Translations under genes and position numbers: made by a program
Assembly: GCF_000186265.1 (NCBI RefSeq)
Contig: NC_014934.1
Span: 3,968,001 to 4,032,000, forward strand
Direction of reading: 5' to 3'
Origin: Cellulophaga algicola DSM 14237
GTDB taxonomy: Bacteria; Bacteroidota; Bacteroidia; Flavobacteriales; Flavobacteriaceae
Length of the DNA stretch: 64,000 nucleotides
Notes under the pieces: generated by a model
Database searches by the model: none
What the model was told of the DNA's origin: nothing
What the model saw: the letters and a program-made list of their open reading frames with translations, nothing else
Part shown: positions 27,182-35,983 of the stretch, piece after piece
Layout of the letters: each line of letters begins with the position of its first letter
Position numbering within the stretch: position 1 is the first letter of the stretch

Positions 27182-27358
27182 TTATTCCATTTTTGTGCTT
27201 AACTGTTCTATCTTTTTCATGATCTCTTCTGCTTCATACGTCTTTTGATCACTCAATTTTCTATTAGAGGTAGACAGCTTATGTGCTTCTTGAAGTAAAC
27301 TCTGGTAGGTTTCATATAGCTTATCTTTCTCTGATTTTTTCTTAAATAGTCCAAACAT
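27182..27358 (-). CDS. Lacal_2735 family small protein
   Basis: 58-residue charged, helical protein beginning MFGLFKKKSEKDKLYETYQ and ending QLSTKME. The pattern (FGLFKKK start, then a long amphipathic helix with SxxNRKLSDxKxxEAEEIMKKIE) is that of the Lacal_2735 family found only in Flavobacteriia. Below the usual ORF length limit. It is the first gene of the photolyase operon. Confidence 0.85.
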   Translation of the reverse strand: MFGLFKKKSEKDKLYETYQSLLQEAHKLSTSNRKLSDQKTYEAEEIMKKIEQLSTKME

Positions 27359-27513
27359 GGTATACTGATTTTATAGAATTAATAGCGGTACTATAATGTA
27401 AAGTTACAATATGTTTAACTATTTGTGTAAAATATTAAACAAAATAATATAAACGAGTTATTTTGAATGTTTCTGAATTAAAGTAACCTACGAGATTCTA
27501 GGTTTTAAAATTG

Positions 27514-27521
27514 TATATTTG
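27514..27521 (+). promoter_or_regulatory. -7 promoter element, near-leaderless start
   Basis: TATATTTG fits TAnnTTTG. Only 5 nt separate it from the ATG at 27527, so transcription would start at or next to the start codon. Confidence 0.55.
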
Positions 27522-27526
27522 ATTAT

Positions 27527-27925
27527 ATGTTGAAATTGGTTTCCATATCATTTTCATTCCTGATTTTCATGCAGAGTCTAGGAATTTGTTTCACTGATGT
27601 AGTTAAACTAAATCAGTTGATGGAGCATGCTTCGTTTCATAGTGAGCAATATGGAGATGATGTATTTACTTTTGTAGCTAAGCACTACGGAGCATCTAAA
27701 GCAGAACATCAAAAAGAACACCAAGAAGAAAAGGAAGATCATGAAAAACTACCTTTTCAAAATCATTCTCATATTTCTACAGTCATTGCTATTGTAAATC
27801 CAGTTTATAGGGCAGATTTTAATAAAATAGAATTTGTTCTGAATACGATATCAAATTTTCATTACCAAGAACCTAGTTCTTCCTTACACTCCATAGGCTT
27901 ATTTCAGCCACCCCGCATTTCATAA
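27527..27925 (+). CDS. Small His/Glu-rich exported protein of the metal-efflux operon
   Basis: 132 residues. Signal peptide or membrane anchor at about 1-22 (LVSISFSFLIFMQSLGIC). The middle is rich in His, Glu and Lys (KAEHQKEHQEEKEDHEK, then NHSH), suited to metal binding. It ends GLFQPPRIS, a C-terminus shared with the unrelated-looking small protein ahead of the second CzcA operon (SLFQPPQA). No named domain recognised. It probably acts in the periplasm in metal capture or sensing. Confidence 0.7.
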   Translation: MLKLVSISFSFLIFMQSLGICFTDVVKLNQLMEHASFHSEQYGDDVFTFVAKHYGASKAEHQKEHQEEKEDHEKLPFQNHSHISTVIAIVNPVYRADFNKIEFVLNTISNFHYQEPSSSLHSIGLFQPPRIS

Positions 27926-27999
27926 TAATTTTTAGATGTTAATAGACTCCATTTCATTTCTTTGAATTGGAATAGTTCTAATTATAATATTATGAAAAA

Positions 28000-30900
28000 A
28001 TGTTATCATATATAATTCATTTTAGTATTAAGAATAAGTTTGTAATTCTCTTATTCACACTTTTTATCGTTGGGTTTGGATTGTATTCCTTGTCTCAAAT
28101 ACCTATTGGCGCAGTGCCAGATGTTACCAATAATCAAGTACAAGTAATCACTACCTCCAGAAATCTTTCTACGCAAGACATGGAGCAATTTATAACCTAT
28201 CCTGTTGAGTTAGAGATGGCAAATTTACCAGGGGTAGAAGAAATTAGATCGGTATCAAAATTCGGTCTCTCTGTAGTAACCATTGTCTTTAATGACGATA
28301 TGGGTACTTTTTTACCTAGGCAGTTAATTGCTGAAAAAATCAAATCTGCTTCTGAAAAAATCCCTGAAGGTTTTGGTTCGCCAGAAATGGGTCCTATTAC
28401 TACAGGCTTAGGAGAAATTTACCAATACATTTTAGATGTTAAGCCCGAGTTTAAAGATAAATATACTACGGAAGATTTACGAACCATTCAAGATTGGATT
28501 GTAAAACGACAACTCTCAGGAATTCCTGGTGTCGTTGAAGTGAATACTTGGGGTGGTTTTTTAAAACAATATGAAGTTGCTATAGCTACCGATAAACTTT
28601 ATGCCATGAACATCAGTGCTCGCGATGTTTTTTCAGCTTTAGAAACCAATAATAGTATTTCTGGTGGCGGGTATATTGAAAAAACTAATCAGGCTTATTT
28701 TATTCGTGGTGAGGGTTTAATAACTTCACTTGAAGACATTGAAAATGTTGTCGTTAAAAATATAAATGGGATACCTATCTATATTAAGGATGTAGCTAAA
28801 GTAGGGTTCGGTAGTGCTAATAGGTTTGGGGCCATAACAGCAAATGGAGAAGGAGAAAAGGTTTTAGGTCAGGTAATGATGTTAAAAGATGCTAACTCTA
28901 AAAAAGTAATCGATGCCGTTAAACTACGTGTTACTGAAATTAGCAAAGCTTTACCAGAAGGCGTTTACATCAATGCCTTTTTAGATCGGAGTGAACTCAT
29001 CGCGAAAACTACGCTTACAGTAACTGAAAACTTGGTGTTAGGTTGTCTTATCGTCATTTTCGTAGTGGTCTTATTATTAGGTAATTTTAGATCTGGTTTG
29101 GTGGTTGCCTCCGTCATTCCACTTTGTCTACTTTTTGCCTTGTCGCTCATGTATATTTTCGGAGTCGATGCCAACCTCATGAGTTTAGGCGCTATAGATT
29201 TTGGAATTATTATAGATGGAGCAGTAATTATTGTGGAGTTTATTGCTTTTAAAATAAGTAGTACTAGTGCAGAAATTATGGCATTACCGAAAGAAGAACA
29301 ACAAGAATTAAAAGACCAAATAGCGCAAAATGGAGCATCAAAAATGATGAACTCGGCAGTATTCGGTCAATTAATAATTCTGATTGTTTTTATTCCAATT
29401 TTATCTTTAAGTGGTGTAGAAGGGAAAATGTTTATTCCTATGGCACTTACGTTTAGTTTTGCACTAATAGGAGCCATGATTTTATGTTTTACTTATGTGC
29501 CCGTGGCGGCTTCATTATTTTTAAAACCTCAAAAAAAGACTGAAAAAAGAAATATCTCTATACGATTAATGGATAGGCTTGTGGCTACATATGACCCCAT
29601 TATTACCTGGGCGCTGCGCAGTAAAAAAGTAGTATTGTCTATTGCAGCAGTACTATTAGCGCTAGCAATTTTTATCTTTACACAGATGGGGGGAGAGTTT
29701 GTACCTACTTTAGATGAGGGCGATTTTGTCATTCAGCCTGTACTTAAAACAGGAACATCATTGAGTAAAACGGTTGAAACCACCACTCAAATTGAACGTA
29801 TACTATTAACAAATTTTCCAGAAGTAAAACAAGTGGTAACTAGAATTGGCGCGGCTGAAGTACCTACTGATCCTATGTCTATGGAAGAGAGTGATGTGAT
29901 CATTATCTTAAAACCAAAAAGCGAATGGACATCTGCCGCTTCAAAAGATGAATTGGCTGACAAATTTAAAGAAGCTTTAGCGGTGATTCCTGGAATGGAG
30001 GTTGAATTTACACAGCCTATTGAAATGCGATTTAATGAACTAATTACTGGAGTTCGCGCAGATATCGCTATTAAAATATTTGGAGATGATTTATCTGTTT
30101 TAGCTAAAAAAGGCAGTGAAATAGGAGAATTAATTACCAATGTTAAAGGTGCATCTGATATTTCTATAGAAAAGGTAGAAGGTTTACCTGAAATGAGTAT
30201 TAAATATGACCGCAGTAAAGTGGCCCGTTACGGATTAAACATTCAAGAATTAAACGATCTGGTAGCAATGGCTTTTGCAGGAAAGACTGCAGGGAGCATT
30301 TTTGAAGGAGAAAAGAGGTTTGACTTAGTCGTTCGTTTAGATAAATCTCAACGGAAAGATATTAATAACCTTCAAAACTTATTTGTTGACCTTCCTAATG
30401 GTGGAAAAGTTCCTTTACGAGAATTAGCCACGATTAGCTATCAAAAAGGTGCCGCTAAAATATCTCGAGATAATACGCGAAGACGCATTGTCGTAGGGGT
30501 AAATGTGCGGAACAGAGATCTACAGTCTGTGGTAGATGATGTGCAAAAACTTATCAATGAAAATATTGACTTACCAGTGGGGTATAGTATTTCTTATGGC
30601 GGGCAATTTGAAAACTTACAGAGTGCTAAATCTCGCTTATTAGTTGCAGTGCCTATAGCTTTAGTTTTAATTTTTGTGCTGTTGTATTTTGCCTTTAAAT
30701 CGGTAAAAGAAGCTTTAATGATCTATTCTGCAATACCATTGGCTGCTGTAGGCGGTGTGTTTTTATTATGGATCAGAGATTTGCCTTTTAGTATTTCTGC
30801 GGGAGTAGGTTTTATTGCACTTTTTGGAATTGCAGTTTTAAATGGAATTGTCTTAATCGAACATTTTAAAGAGTTAAAAGCGGAAGGTTTTGAAACAATT

Positions 30901-32337
30901 GAAGAATTAATAAAACATGGAGCTAAAGATAGATTGCGAGCTGTTTTATTAACCGCTTCTGCCGCTGCATTAGGTTTTTTACCCATGGCAATATCTACCA
31001 ATGCAGGAGCAGAGGTACAGCGGCCATTGGCAACTGTGGTCATTGGAGGTTTAATTACGGCTACTATATTAACACTGGTAGTATTGCCTGTGCTTTATGC
31101 TTATTTGAATACCATTAAACCCCTTAAAATAAAAAATAAAGGTAATGCTGTTGCGTTAATCCTTGGTTTTTGTTGTTTAGGGCAAGTTATGTCACAAGAA
31201 AAACAACATCAAGCTCTTAGTTTAGAGGAGTTAATACCTATAGCTATTGAGAATAATGCTTCTTTGAAAGCTAAAAACAATCAACTACTACAATCTGAAC
31301 AACTCATTAATTCGGCTTTTGATTTTGATAAGACCCAGGTCTATTATGAGTTTGATGAGAATAACTTAGCCAGCAATAATCAGCCTTTAAAAGTTTTTGG
31401 GGTGCAGCAAGATTTCCGTTTTCCTACCGTTTATTTTTCTCAAAAGAAAGTGAATAAAATGCGGTATTCTCTGAGCGAAAATTCTTTTGAAATTCAGAAG
31501 AAATCGGTTATTAGAAGAGTAACTACTAGTTATTACAACTATCAAATAGCTTTAAAAAAGCAGGAGCTTTATCACACATTAGACAGTTTGTATAGCAATT
31601 TTTCAGCAATGGCTAGTAGACGATTTGAACTAGGGGAAACCAATTATCTAGAAAAAATAACCGCTATTTCTAAAGAAAAGCAGATTGCATTGCAATATTC
31701 TGAATCAAAAAAACAGGTAAAAGAGGTGTATACAGAATTGCAAGCAGTACTACAATTGGAAGATTCCATACGGGTTACTCCGCTACTTAATTTAAAGGTA
31801 GTAGCGCAGCAAGTACCTATAGCGCAAAGTCCTGAACTAGATTTTTATCAAAATAGAGCATTGTTTTTTAAAGCAGAAAAACAGTTGGAGAAACAACAAG
31901 TACTCCCAGATATCAGTCTACAGTATTTTCAAGGGACTAATGAAGGGCTAAACGCTAATTTATATGGCTACCAATTGGGCTTAAAAATTCCCATTCTTTT
32001 CGGAGGTAAATCTGCGAAAATTAAAGCATCAAAATTTGCAGAAGAAGCATCAATCAATGAGTTAAAAGAATACCGAACGCAAGTAAATTCTAAACAAGAA
32101 GTTTTAAAAAATCAATTAAAAAGCTTTGGTGCATCTTTAGCTTATTATGAGAATGAAGGACAGCAACTTTCTAATGAAATTTTAAAAACTGCAATCGGTA
32201 GCTTTAAAAACGGAGAGATTAACTTTTATCAATACTTGCAAAGTCTTGAAAGCGCCTATGAGATACAACTAGAATATCTCAACACATTAAAGGAGTATAA
32301 TCAAACCGTAATTGCTATCAATTTTTTAACACTATAA
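28000..32337 (+). CDS. CzcA-type heavy-metal RND permease fused to TolC-like outer-membrane channel
   Basis: 1445 residues. Residues 1-1045 are a HME-RND permease with 12 membrane helices. The TM4 motif DFGIIIDGAVIIVE (Asp400, Asp406, Glu413) is that of divalent-metal pumps (CzcA/CnrA/NccA), not the Cu/Ag CusA type. Near residue 1048 comes a second hydrophobic, signal-like segment (AVALILGFCCLGQVMSQ) and then a TolC/CzcC-like helical domain (about 1066-1445). There is no start codon at the junction, so the product must be one chain, at least at first. The adaptor gene begins 5 nt downstream. Predicted substrates are Zn, Co, Cd or Ni. Confidence 0.93.
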   Translation: MLSYIIHFSIKNKFVILLFTLFIVGFGLYSLSQIPIGAVPDVTNNQVQVITTSRNLSTQDMEQFITYPVELEMANLPGVEEIRSVSKFGLSVVTIVFNDDMGTFLPRQLIAEKIKSASEKIPEGFGSPEMGPITTGLGEIYQYILDVKPEFKDKYTTEDLRTIQDWIVKRQLSGIPGVVEVNTWGGFLKQYEVAIATDKLYAMNISARDVFSALETNNSISGGGYIEKTNQAYFIRGEGLITSLEDIENVVVKNINGIPIYIKDVAKVGFGSANRFGAITANGEGEKVLGQVMMLKDANSKKVIDAVKLRVTEISKALPEGVYINAFLDRSELIAKTTLTVTENLVLGCLIVIFVVVLLLGNFRSGLVVASVIPLCLLFALSLMYIFGVDANLMSLGAIDFGIIIDGAVIIVEFIAFKISSTSAEIMALPKEEQQELKDQIAQNGASKMMNSAVFGQLIILIVFIPILSLSGVEGKMFIPMALTFSFALIGAMILCFTYVPVAASLFLKPQKKTEKRNISIRLMDRLVATYDPIITWALRSKKVVLSIAAVLLALAIFIFTQMGGEFVPTLDEGDFVIQPVLKTGTSLSKTVETTTQIERILLTNFPEVKQVVTRIGAAEVPTDPMSMEESDVIIILKPKSEWTSAASKDELADKFKEALAVIPGMEVEFTQPIEMRFNELITGVRADIAIKIFGDDLSVLAKKGSEIGELITNVKGASDISIEKVEGLPEMSIKYDRSKVARYGLNIQELNDLVAMAFAGKTAGSIFEGEKRFDLVVRLDKSQRKDINNLQNLFVDLPNGGKVPLRELATISYQKGAAKISRDNTRRRIVVGVNVRNRDLQSVVDDVQKLINENIDLPVGYSISYGGQFENLQSAKSRLLVAVPIALVLIFVLLYFAFKSVKEALMIYSAIPLAAVGGVFLLWIRDLPFSISAGVGFIALFGIAVLNGIVLIEHFKELKAEGFETIEELIKHGAKDRLRAVLLTASAAALGFLPMAISTNAGAEVQRPLATVVIGGLITATILTLVVLPVLYAYLNTIKPLKIKNKGNAVALILGFCCLGQVMSQEKQHQALSLEELIPIAIENNASLKAKNNQLLQSEQLINSAFDFDKTQVYYEFDENNLASNNQPLKVFGVQQDFRFPTVYFSQKKVNKMRYSLSENSFEIQKKSVIRRVTTSYYNYQIALKKQELYHTLDSLYSNFSAMASRRFELGETNYLEKITAISKEKQIALQYSESKKQVKEVYTELQAVLQLEDSIRVTPLLNLKVVAQQVPIAQSPELDFYQNRALFFKAEKQLEKQQVLPDISLQYFQGTNEGLNANLYGYQLGLKIPILFGGKSAKIKASKFAEEASINELKEYRTQVNSKQEVLKNQLKSFGASLAYYENEGQQLSNEILKTAIGSFKNGEINFYQYLQSLESAYEIQLEYLNTLKEYNQTVIAINFLTL

Positions 32338-32342
32338 CAATC

Positions 32343-33473
32343 ATGAAATATATAATTAATAGAATCGCCATAACAGGTGTGCTTACGCTACTAATAAGTT
32401 GCGGTAGTAAGGAAAAAACGAGTGTTTCGAAAGAAAAAAATTCGGAATACATCGAAATAACCATGGAACAGTTTAATAAAAATAACATGGAACTCGGGAC
32501 CTTTAAAGAACAAGATTTTCCAAAAATAGTATCGGCAACGGGCATGATTGATGTACCGCCAGAAAATAAAGCAAGCGTTAGTGCAACGATGGGAGGATAT
32601 ATAAAAACGACTCCCTTGTTAATAGGGGATACCGTAAAAAAAGGACAGCTATTGGTAACTTTAGAAAACCCAGAATTTGTTACGATCCAACAAGAATATA
32701 TGGAACTGAATGAGCAGTTGATGTATTTGAAGTCTGAATATGACAGACAAGAAACCATGATAGCAGAAAAAATCACTTCTCAAAAAAGTTTTTTAAAAGC
32801 AGAAAGTGATTATAAAACGAGTATAGCAAGACGGAATGGTTTGAAAAAACAGTTGGAAATGCTTCATATATCGACTGCTAATGCTGCTCAAGGTAATTTT
32901 ACAGCAATTGCTAGCATTTACGCACCTATTGCAGGTAGTATTTCTAAAACCTTTGTGTCTATGGGGTCTTATGTTTCGCCAGCTAGTCCTATTTTAGAAA
33001 TCATAAACAATGATCATATTCATTTAGAGCTTTCCGTTTTTGAAAAGGACATTATGAGTATTAAGAAAGATCAGAAAATCGAATTTGAAATCCCCGAAGT
33101 TTCAGATCAAGAATATTCAGGAGAAGTTCATCTCGTAGGGAATTCTATTGATGAAAATAGAACGATTAAAATTCATGGCCATATTGAAGATGAATCTAAG
33201 TATAAGTTTATTTCAGGAATGTTTGTATCCTCTAGAATAATTACAAGCACAGAAAAGAGATTAGCTTTACCCTCAGAAGCTATTGTACCTATTGATGATA
33301 TTGACTATGTCTTGGTCTTGGTAAAAAAGGAAAATGATACGTACTATTTCCATCAAGAGGAAGTAAAACAAAATGGAAATTTTGAAGGTTTTTCTCTTAT
33401 AGAAAACACAAATGACTTTAAGCAGAATACAAAGTTCTTGACAAAAGGTGTTTTTAACTTATTAGGCGCGTAA
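32343..33473 (+). CDS. RND efflux periplasmic adaptor lipoprotein (CzcB/CusB family)
   Basis: 376 residues, lipobox Cys20 (LLISCGSK). It has the barrel-sandwich/biotinyl-lipoyl halves around a helical hairpin: GGYIKTTPLLIGDTVKKGQLLVTLENPEF, then YAPIAGSISKTFVSMGSYVSPASPILEI, and a beta-barrel LSVFEKDIMSIKKDQKIEFEIPE. It links the CzcA permease to the TolC channel. Located 5 nt after the CzcA-TolC gene and 2 nt before the VIT-type gene. Confidence 0.92.
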   Translation: MKYIINRIAITGVLTLLISCGSKEKTSVSKEKNSEYIEITMEQFNKNNMELGTFKEQDFPKIVSATGMIDVPPENKASVSATMGGYIKTTPLLIGDTVKKGQLLVTLENPEFVTIQQEYMELNEQLMYLKSEYDRQETMIAEKITSQKSFLKAESDYKTSIARRNGLKKQLEMLHISTANAAQGNFTAIASIYAPIAGSISKTFVSMGSYVSPASPILEIINNDHIHLELSVFEKDIMSIKKDQKIEFEIPEVSDQEYSGEVHLVGNSIDENRTIKIHGHIEDESKYKFISGMFVSSRIITSTEKRLALPSEAIVPIDDIDYVLVLVKKENDTYYFHQEEVKQNGNFEGFSLIENTNDFKQNTKFLTKGVFNLLGA

Positions 33474-33475
33474 TT

Positions 33476-34174
33476 ATGGATGCACAAAACACAGAAAAAC
33501 ACTATATTAAACGTAGCGGATGGCTTAGAGCTGGAGTCTTAGGAGCAAACGATGGGATTTTATCGACAGCAAGTATTATTATAGGGGTTGCCGCTGCTAG
33601 TAGTACACGAGAACCTGTTTTAGTTGCGGGAGTTGCAGGGCTAGTTGCTGGAGCATTATCTATGGCGGCTGGAGAATATGTATCTGTGAGTTCTCAGACA
33701 GATGTCGAAAAATCTGATCTTGCTCGAGAGCAACAAGAACTTATAGATACTCCAGAAGAAGAGCTTCTAGAGCTAGCAAAAATATATGAAGAAAGAGGTT
33801 TAAAAGTTGAGACAGCCTTAGAGGTTGCAATACAATTAACAGCCCATAATGCTTTAGAAGCACATGCAAGAGATGAGCTAGGAATACACGAAATGACGGA
33901 GGCAAAACCTTTACAGGCAGCAATTTCTTCTGGTATAGCTTTTACTGTAGGTGGCTTTTTACCTGTACTCGTAGCGTTTATAGCCCCTCTTAATCGTATG
34001 GAATACCTGCAATATGTGAGTGCGATTCTGTTTCTAGCTATTTTAGGAATAGTAGCAGCAAGAGCGGGAGGTTCTAACCCTACAAAAGTAGTGCTAAGAA
34101 TAACATTTTGGGGAACCTTAGCTATGGGATTAACGGCTTTTATTGGACATCTTTTCAATATAAATATTGCGTAG
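33476..34174 (+). CDS. VIT1/CCC1 family transporter
   Basis: 232 residues, five predicted membrane helices. The N-terminal family signature is GWLRAGVLGANDGILSTASIIIGVAAAS, followed by GALSMAAGEYVSVSSQ and a cytoplasmic acidic helical region (DLAREQQELIDTPEEELLELA...EERGL). Members move Fe2+ or Mn2+ by H+ antiport out of the cytosol. Being inside an efflux operon, it probably exports Fe/Mn-like ions across the inner membrane. The next gene starts 1 nt after its stop. Confidence 0.9.
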   Translation: MDAQNTEKHYIKRSGWLRAGVLGANDGILSTASIIIGVAAASSTREPVLVAGVAGLVAGALSMAAGEYVSVSSQTDVEKSDLAREQQELIDTPEEELLELAKIYEERGLKVETALEVAIQLTAHNALEAHARDELGIHEMTEAKPLQAAISSGIAFTVGGFLPVLVAFIAPLNRMEYLQYVSAILFLAILGIVAARAGGSNPTKVVLRITFWGTLAMGLTAFIGHLFNINIA

Positions 34175-34175
34175 T

Positions 34176-34760
34176 ATGATCACACAAGAAGAAAAATATT
34201 GTTCAGACTTATTAGCATTTCGTAAATGGAAAGAGCTCACTTTTCATGATCTTATACATACGCAAGAGGTTGCAGAATACGTCAATTATATTTGCTGTGA
34301 AATGAATAGTACACCCCGTAAAACTGAGTTACCTATGCTCACCGCTCGGTTTCAAAATACAGGTTTTTTAAATAGTTATAATGATTATGAAGAAGAAAGT
34401 AAAAATAGAGGAATAGGGTATCTTAACGCTGCAGGGATGTATTACAATTCTATGGTACAAATATGCAAGTGCATTGATGGTACAAGATGGCATCAAAACC
34501 CAACGACAGCGCTAGCTGAAATACTTTGTGATGCAAATATAATTCATGTTAACAATGCTCATTTTTTTTATAGAAATAGTCTGCGGGACAGAGAAAGGGA
34601 GTTTTTTTGTGATAGGCACTTGACAGAAGAGAAGTGCTCCGTATTTAATTTAGAGGTTTTAGTAAATGTTCATTTTAAGTCTCATCATGAAAAGGGCTAT
34701 GTTGAAGTAAGAAACCAGAAGAATTTGGAAGATGTAAAAACAAATTTCAGCGTATTATGA
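34176..34760 (+). CDS. Degenerate HD-domain protein
   Basis: 194 residues from the ATG at 34176 (the frame opens at a TTG nine nt earlier inside the VIT gene). The layout follows predicted HD metal-phosphohydrolases: LTFHDLIHTQEVAEYV (His24/His28) matches the first His helix, but the position of the catalytic His-Asp dyad reads ARFQNTGFLNSY, with Gln60-Asn61 in place of HD. The C-terminal half is Cys- and His-containing. It probably cannot hydrolyse phosphate and may be a ligand-sensing or scaffold protein. Its stop overlaps the start of the Crp/Fnr gene by 4 nt (ATGA), tying the two functionally. Confidence 0.6.
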   Translation: MITQEEKYCSDLLAFRKWKELTFHDLIHTQEVAEYVNYICCEMNSTPRKTELPMLTARFQNTGFLNSYNDYEEESKNRGIGYLNAAGMYYNSMVQICKCIDGTRWHQNPTTALAEILCDANIIHVNNAHFFYRNSLRDREREFFCDRHLTEEKCSVFNLEVLVNVHFKSHHEKGYVEVRNQKNLEDVKTNFSVL

Positions 34761-35455
34761 AGACTAATTTATTTCCACACGACAAATTCAGTTTTGATAA
34801 TCAAGATTTGCTTTCAGGACTACCTGAAGCTGTCTGCAAAACGATTACTAAAAACAGTGTCATTATTCACTTTAAGGCAGGAGATGCGATTTTTATAGAA
34901 GATAATACGCCAGAAGGCATTTATAGCGTTAAAAATGGAAAAGTAAAGAAGTTTACAGTTACTGATCATAGAAAGGAGCATATTTTTTATATCTGTAAAG
35001 AAGGAGAGTACTTAGTATATCACGCCGTGTTAAGCGAGGAGTTATATCCAGACTGCGCATCAGCTCTTACAGATTGTGATATGGAGTTTATACCTAAAGA
35101 AGATTTTATAAAGGCAGTAGACAAGTCACCTATCTTATCAAAACGTTTATTAAGGAGTTTGGGTCACGAATTTGGAGTTTTTCTTAAGGCGACAAAAATT
35201 CTTGCAAAATATACGGTAAGAGAACGAACAGCATTAAACCTTCTGATTTTAGAAAGTAAATATAAAAATAATCAGAAGTTGGATACAGAAATCAGTATTC
35301 ATAGAGAAGACCTAGCTAGCATGGTTGGTACTGCTATGGAATCTGTAGTGAGAATGCTCAAGGATTTTAAAGAAGAAAAACTTATTTCAACAAAGCGAAG
35401 CAGCATTTTTATTAAGGACCATAAAGGTCTCTTAAAGGTAGCTAACTTTAACTGA
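34757..35455 (+). CDS. Crp/Fnr family transcriptional regulator
   Basis: 232 residues. N-terminal cyclic-nucleotide-binding-type beta barrel (about 30-115), dimer helix (about 120-150) and winged HTH (about 155-225). The recognition helix reads TAMESVVRMLKDF, with Glu195 and Arg199 in the places of the FNR Glu and Arg that read TTGAT half-sites; the FNR Ser is Val here. There is no FNR-type N-terminal Cys cluster, so it is not an Fe-S oxygen sensor of that kind. A perfect palindrome with a TTGATnnnnATCAA core begins 5 nt after its stop and is the likely target. Confidence 0.9.
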   Translation: MKTNLFPHDKFSFDNQDLLSGLPEAVCKTITKNSVIIHFKAGDAIFIEDNTPEGIYSVKNGKVKKFTVTDHRKEHIFYICKEGEYLVYHAVLSEELYPDCASALTDCDMEFIPKEDFIKAVDKSPILSKRLLRSLGHEFGVFLKATKILAKYTVRERTALNLLILESKYKNNQKLDTEISIHREDLASMVGTAMESVVRMLKDFKEEKLISTKRSSIFIKDHKGLLKVANFN

Positions 35456-35460
35456 TTGCC

Positions 35461-35496
35461 TATAGCTTACATTGATAATTATCAATGTAAGCTATA
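35461..35496. promoter_or_regulatory. Perfect 36-bp palindrome with FNR-type box
   Basis: All 18 + 18 bases are self-complementary. The centre, 35472-35485, is TTGATAATTATCAA, an exact FNR-type consensus site; the outer arms add GCTTACA/TGTAAGC. It starts 5 nt after the Crp/Fnr gene and ends 46 nt before the thioredoxin gene. There is no T run, so an operator is more likely than a terminator, though the hairpin could also stop transcription. Confidence 0.85.
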
Positions 35497-35542
35497 GAAT
35501 TAAATTACGATTAATAGAATTAATTAACCTAATTATAAGACT

Positions 35543-35983
35543 ATGAAAAATTTTTTATTACTAGCAGTGATTTTTGTTGCTTTTGGTACTACAGTAAGTG
35601 CTCAAGAATGGCAGACGGATTTTGTAAAAGCAAAAGCTATCGCTGTAAAAGAAAGTAAACCTATAATTCTTGTTTTTCAAGGATCAGATTGGTGTGCACC
35701 TTGTATTAAGCTTGATCGTGAAATTTGGAGTACAGATAAATTTAAAAAATATGCAGGAGAACATTATGTAATGCTTCAGGCAGATTTCCCTAGGCGAAAA
35801 AATAATGCATTATCAGATACTCAAACAAAGGCAAATGCTCAACTAGCAGAATGGTATAATAGAAATGGCGTCTTTCCATTTGTGGTAGTTCTAGATAGTA
35901 AGGGTAAAGTGCTGGGGGAGACAAGCTACAAAAAGACTACACCTGAAAATTATATCAAAGAATTAAATGCTTTTACAAAATAA
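35543..35983 (+). CDS. Exported thioredoxin-family protein
   Basis: 146 residues with a cleavable signal peptide (about 1-20, ending TTVSA). The thioredoxin fold carries the active site WCAPC (Cys51, Cys54) after IILVFQGSD and the cis-Pro region NGVFPFVVVLD. It resembles the thioredoxin_7 group and should work as a periplasmic disulfide reductase or protein-thiol keeper. It is the first gene behind the FNR-type palindrome; the ApbE gene starts within its last codons. Confidence 0.9.
   Translation: MKNFLLLAVIFVAFGTTVSAQEWQTDFVKAKAIAVKESKPIILVFQGSDWCAPCIKLDREIWSTDKFKKYAGEHYVMLQADFPRRKNNALSDTQTKANAQLAEWYNRNGVFPFVVVLDSKGKVLGETSYKKTTPENYIKELNAFTK

Noticed and set aside
32318-32776. 152-residue frame opposite the CzcB-type adaptor gene start
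   Set aside because: Antisense shadow overlapping two well-supported plus-strand genes.
33694-34158. 154-residue open frame opposite the VIT-type gene
   Set aside because: Antisense shadow of a high-identity family gene, no start context, low-complexity Ser/Ala composition.
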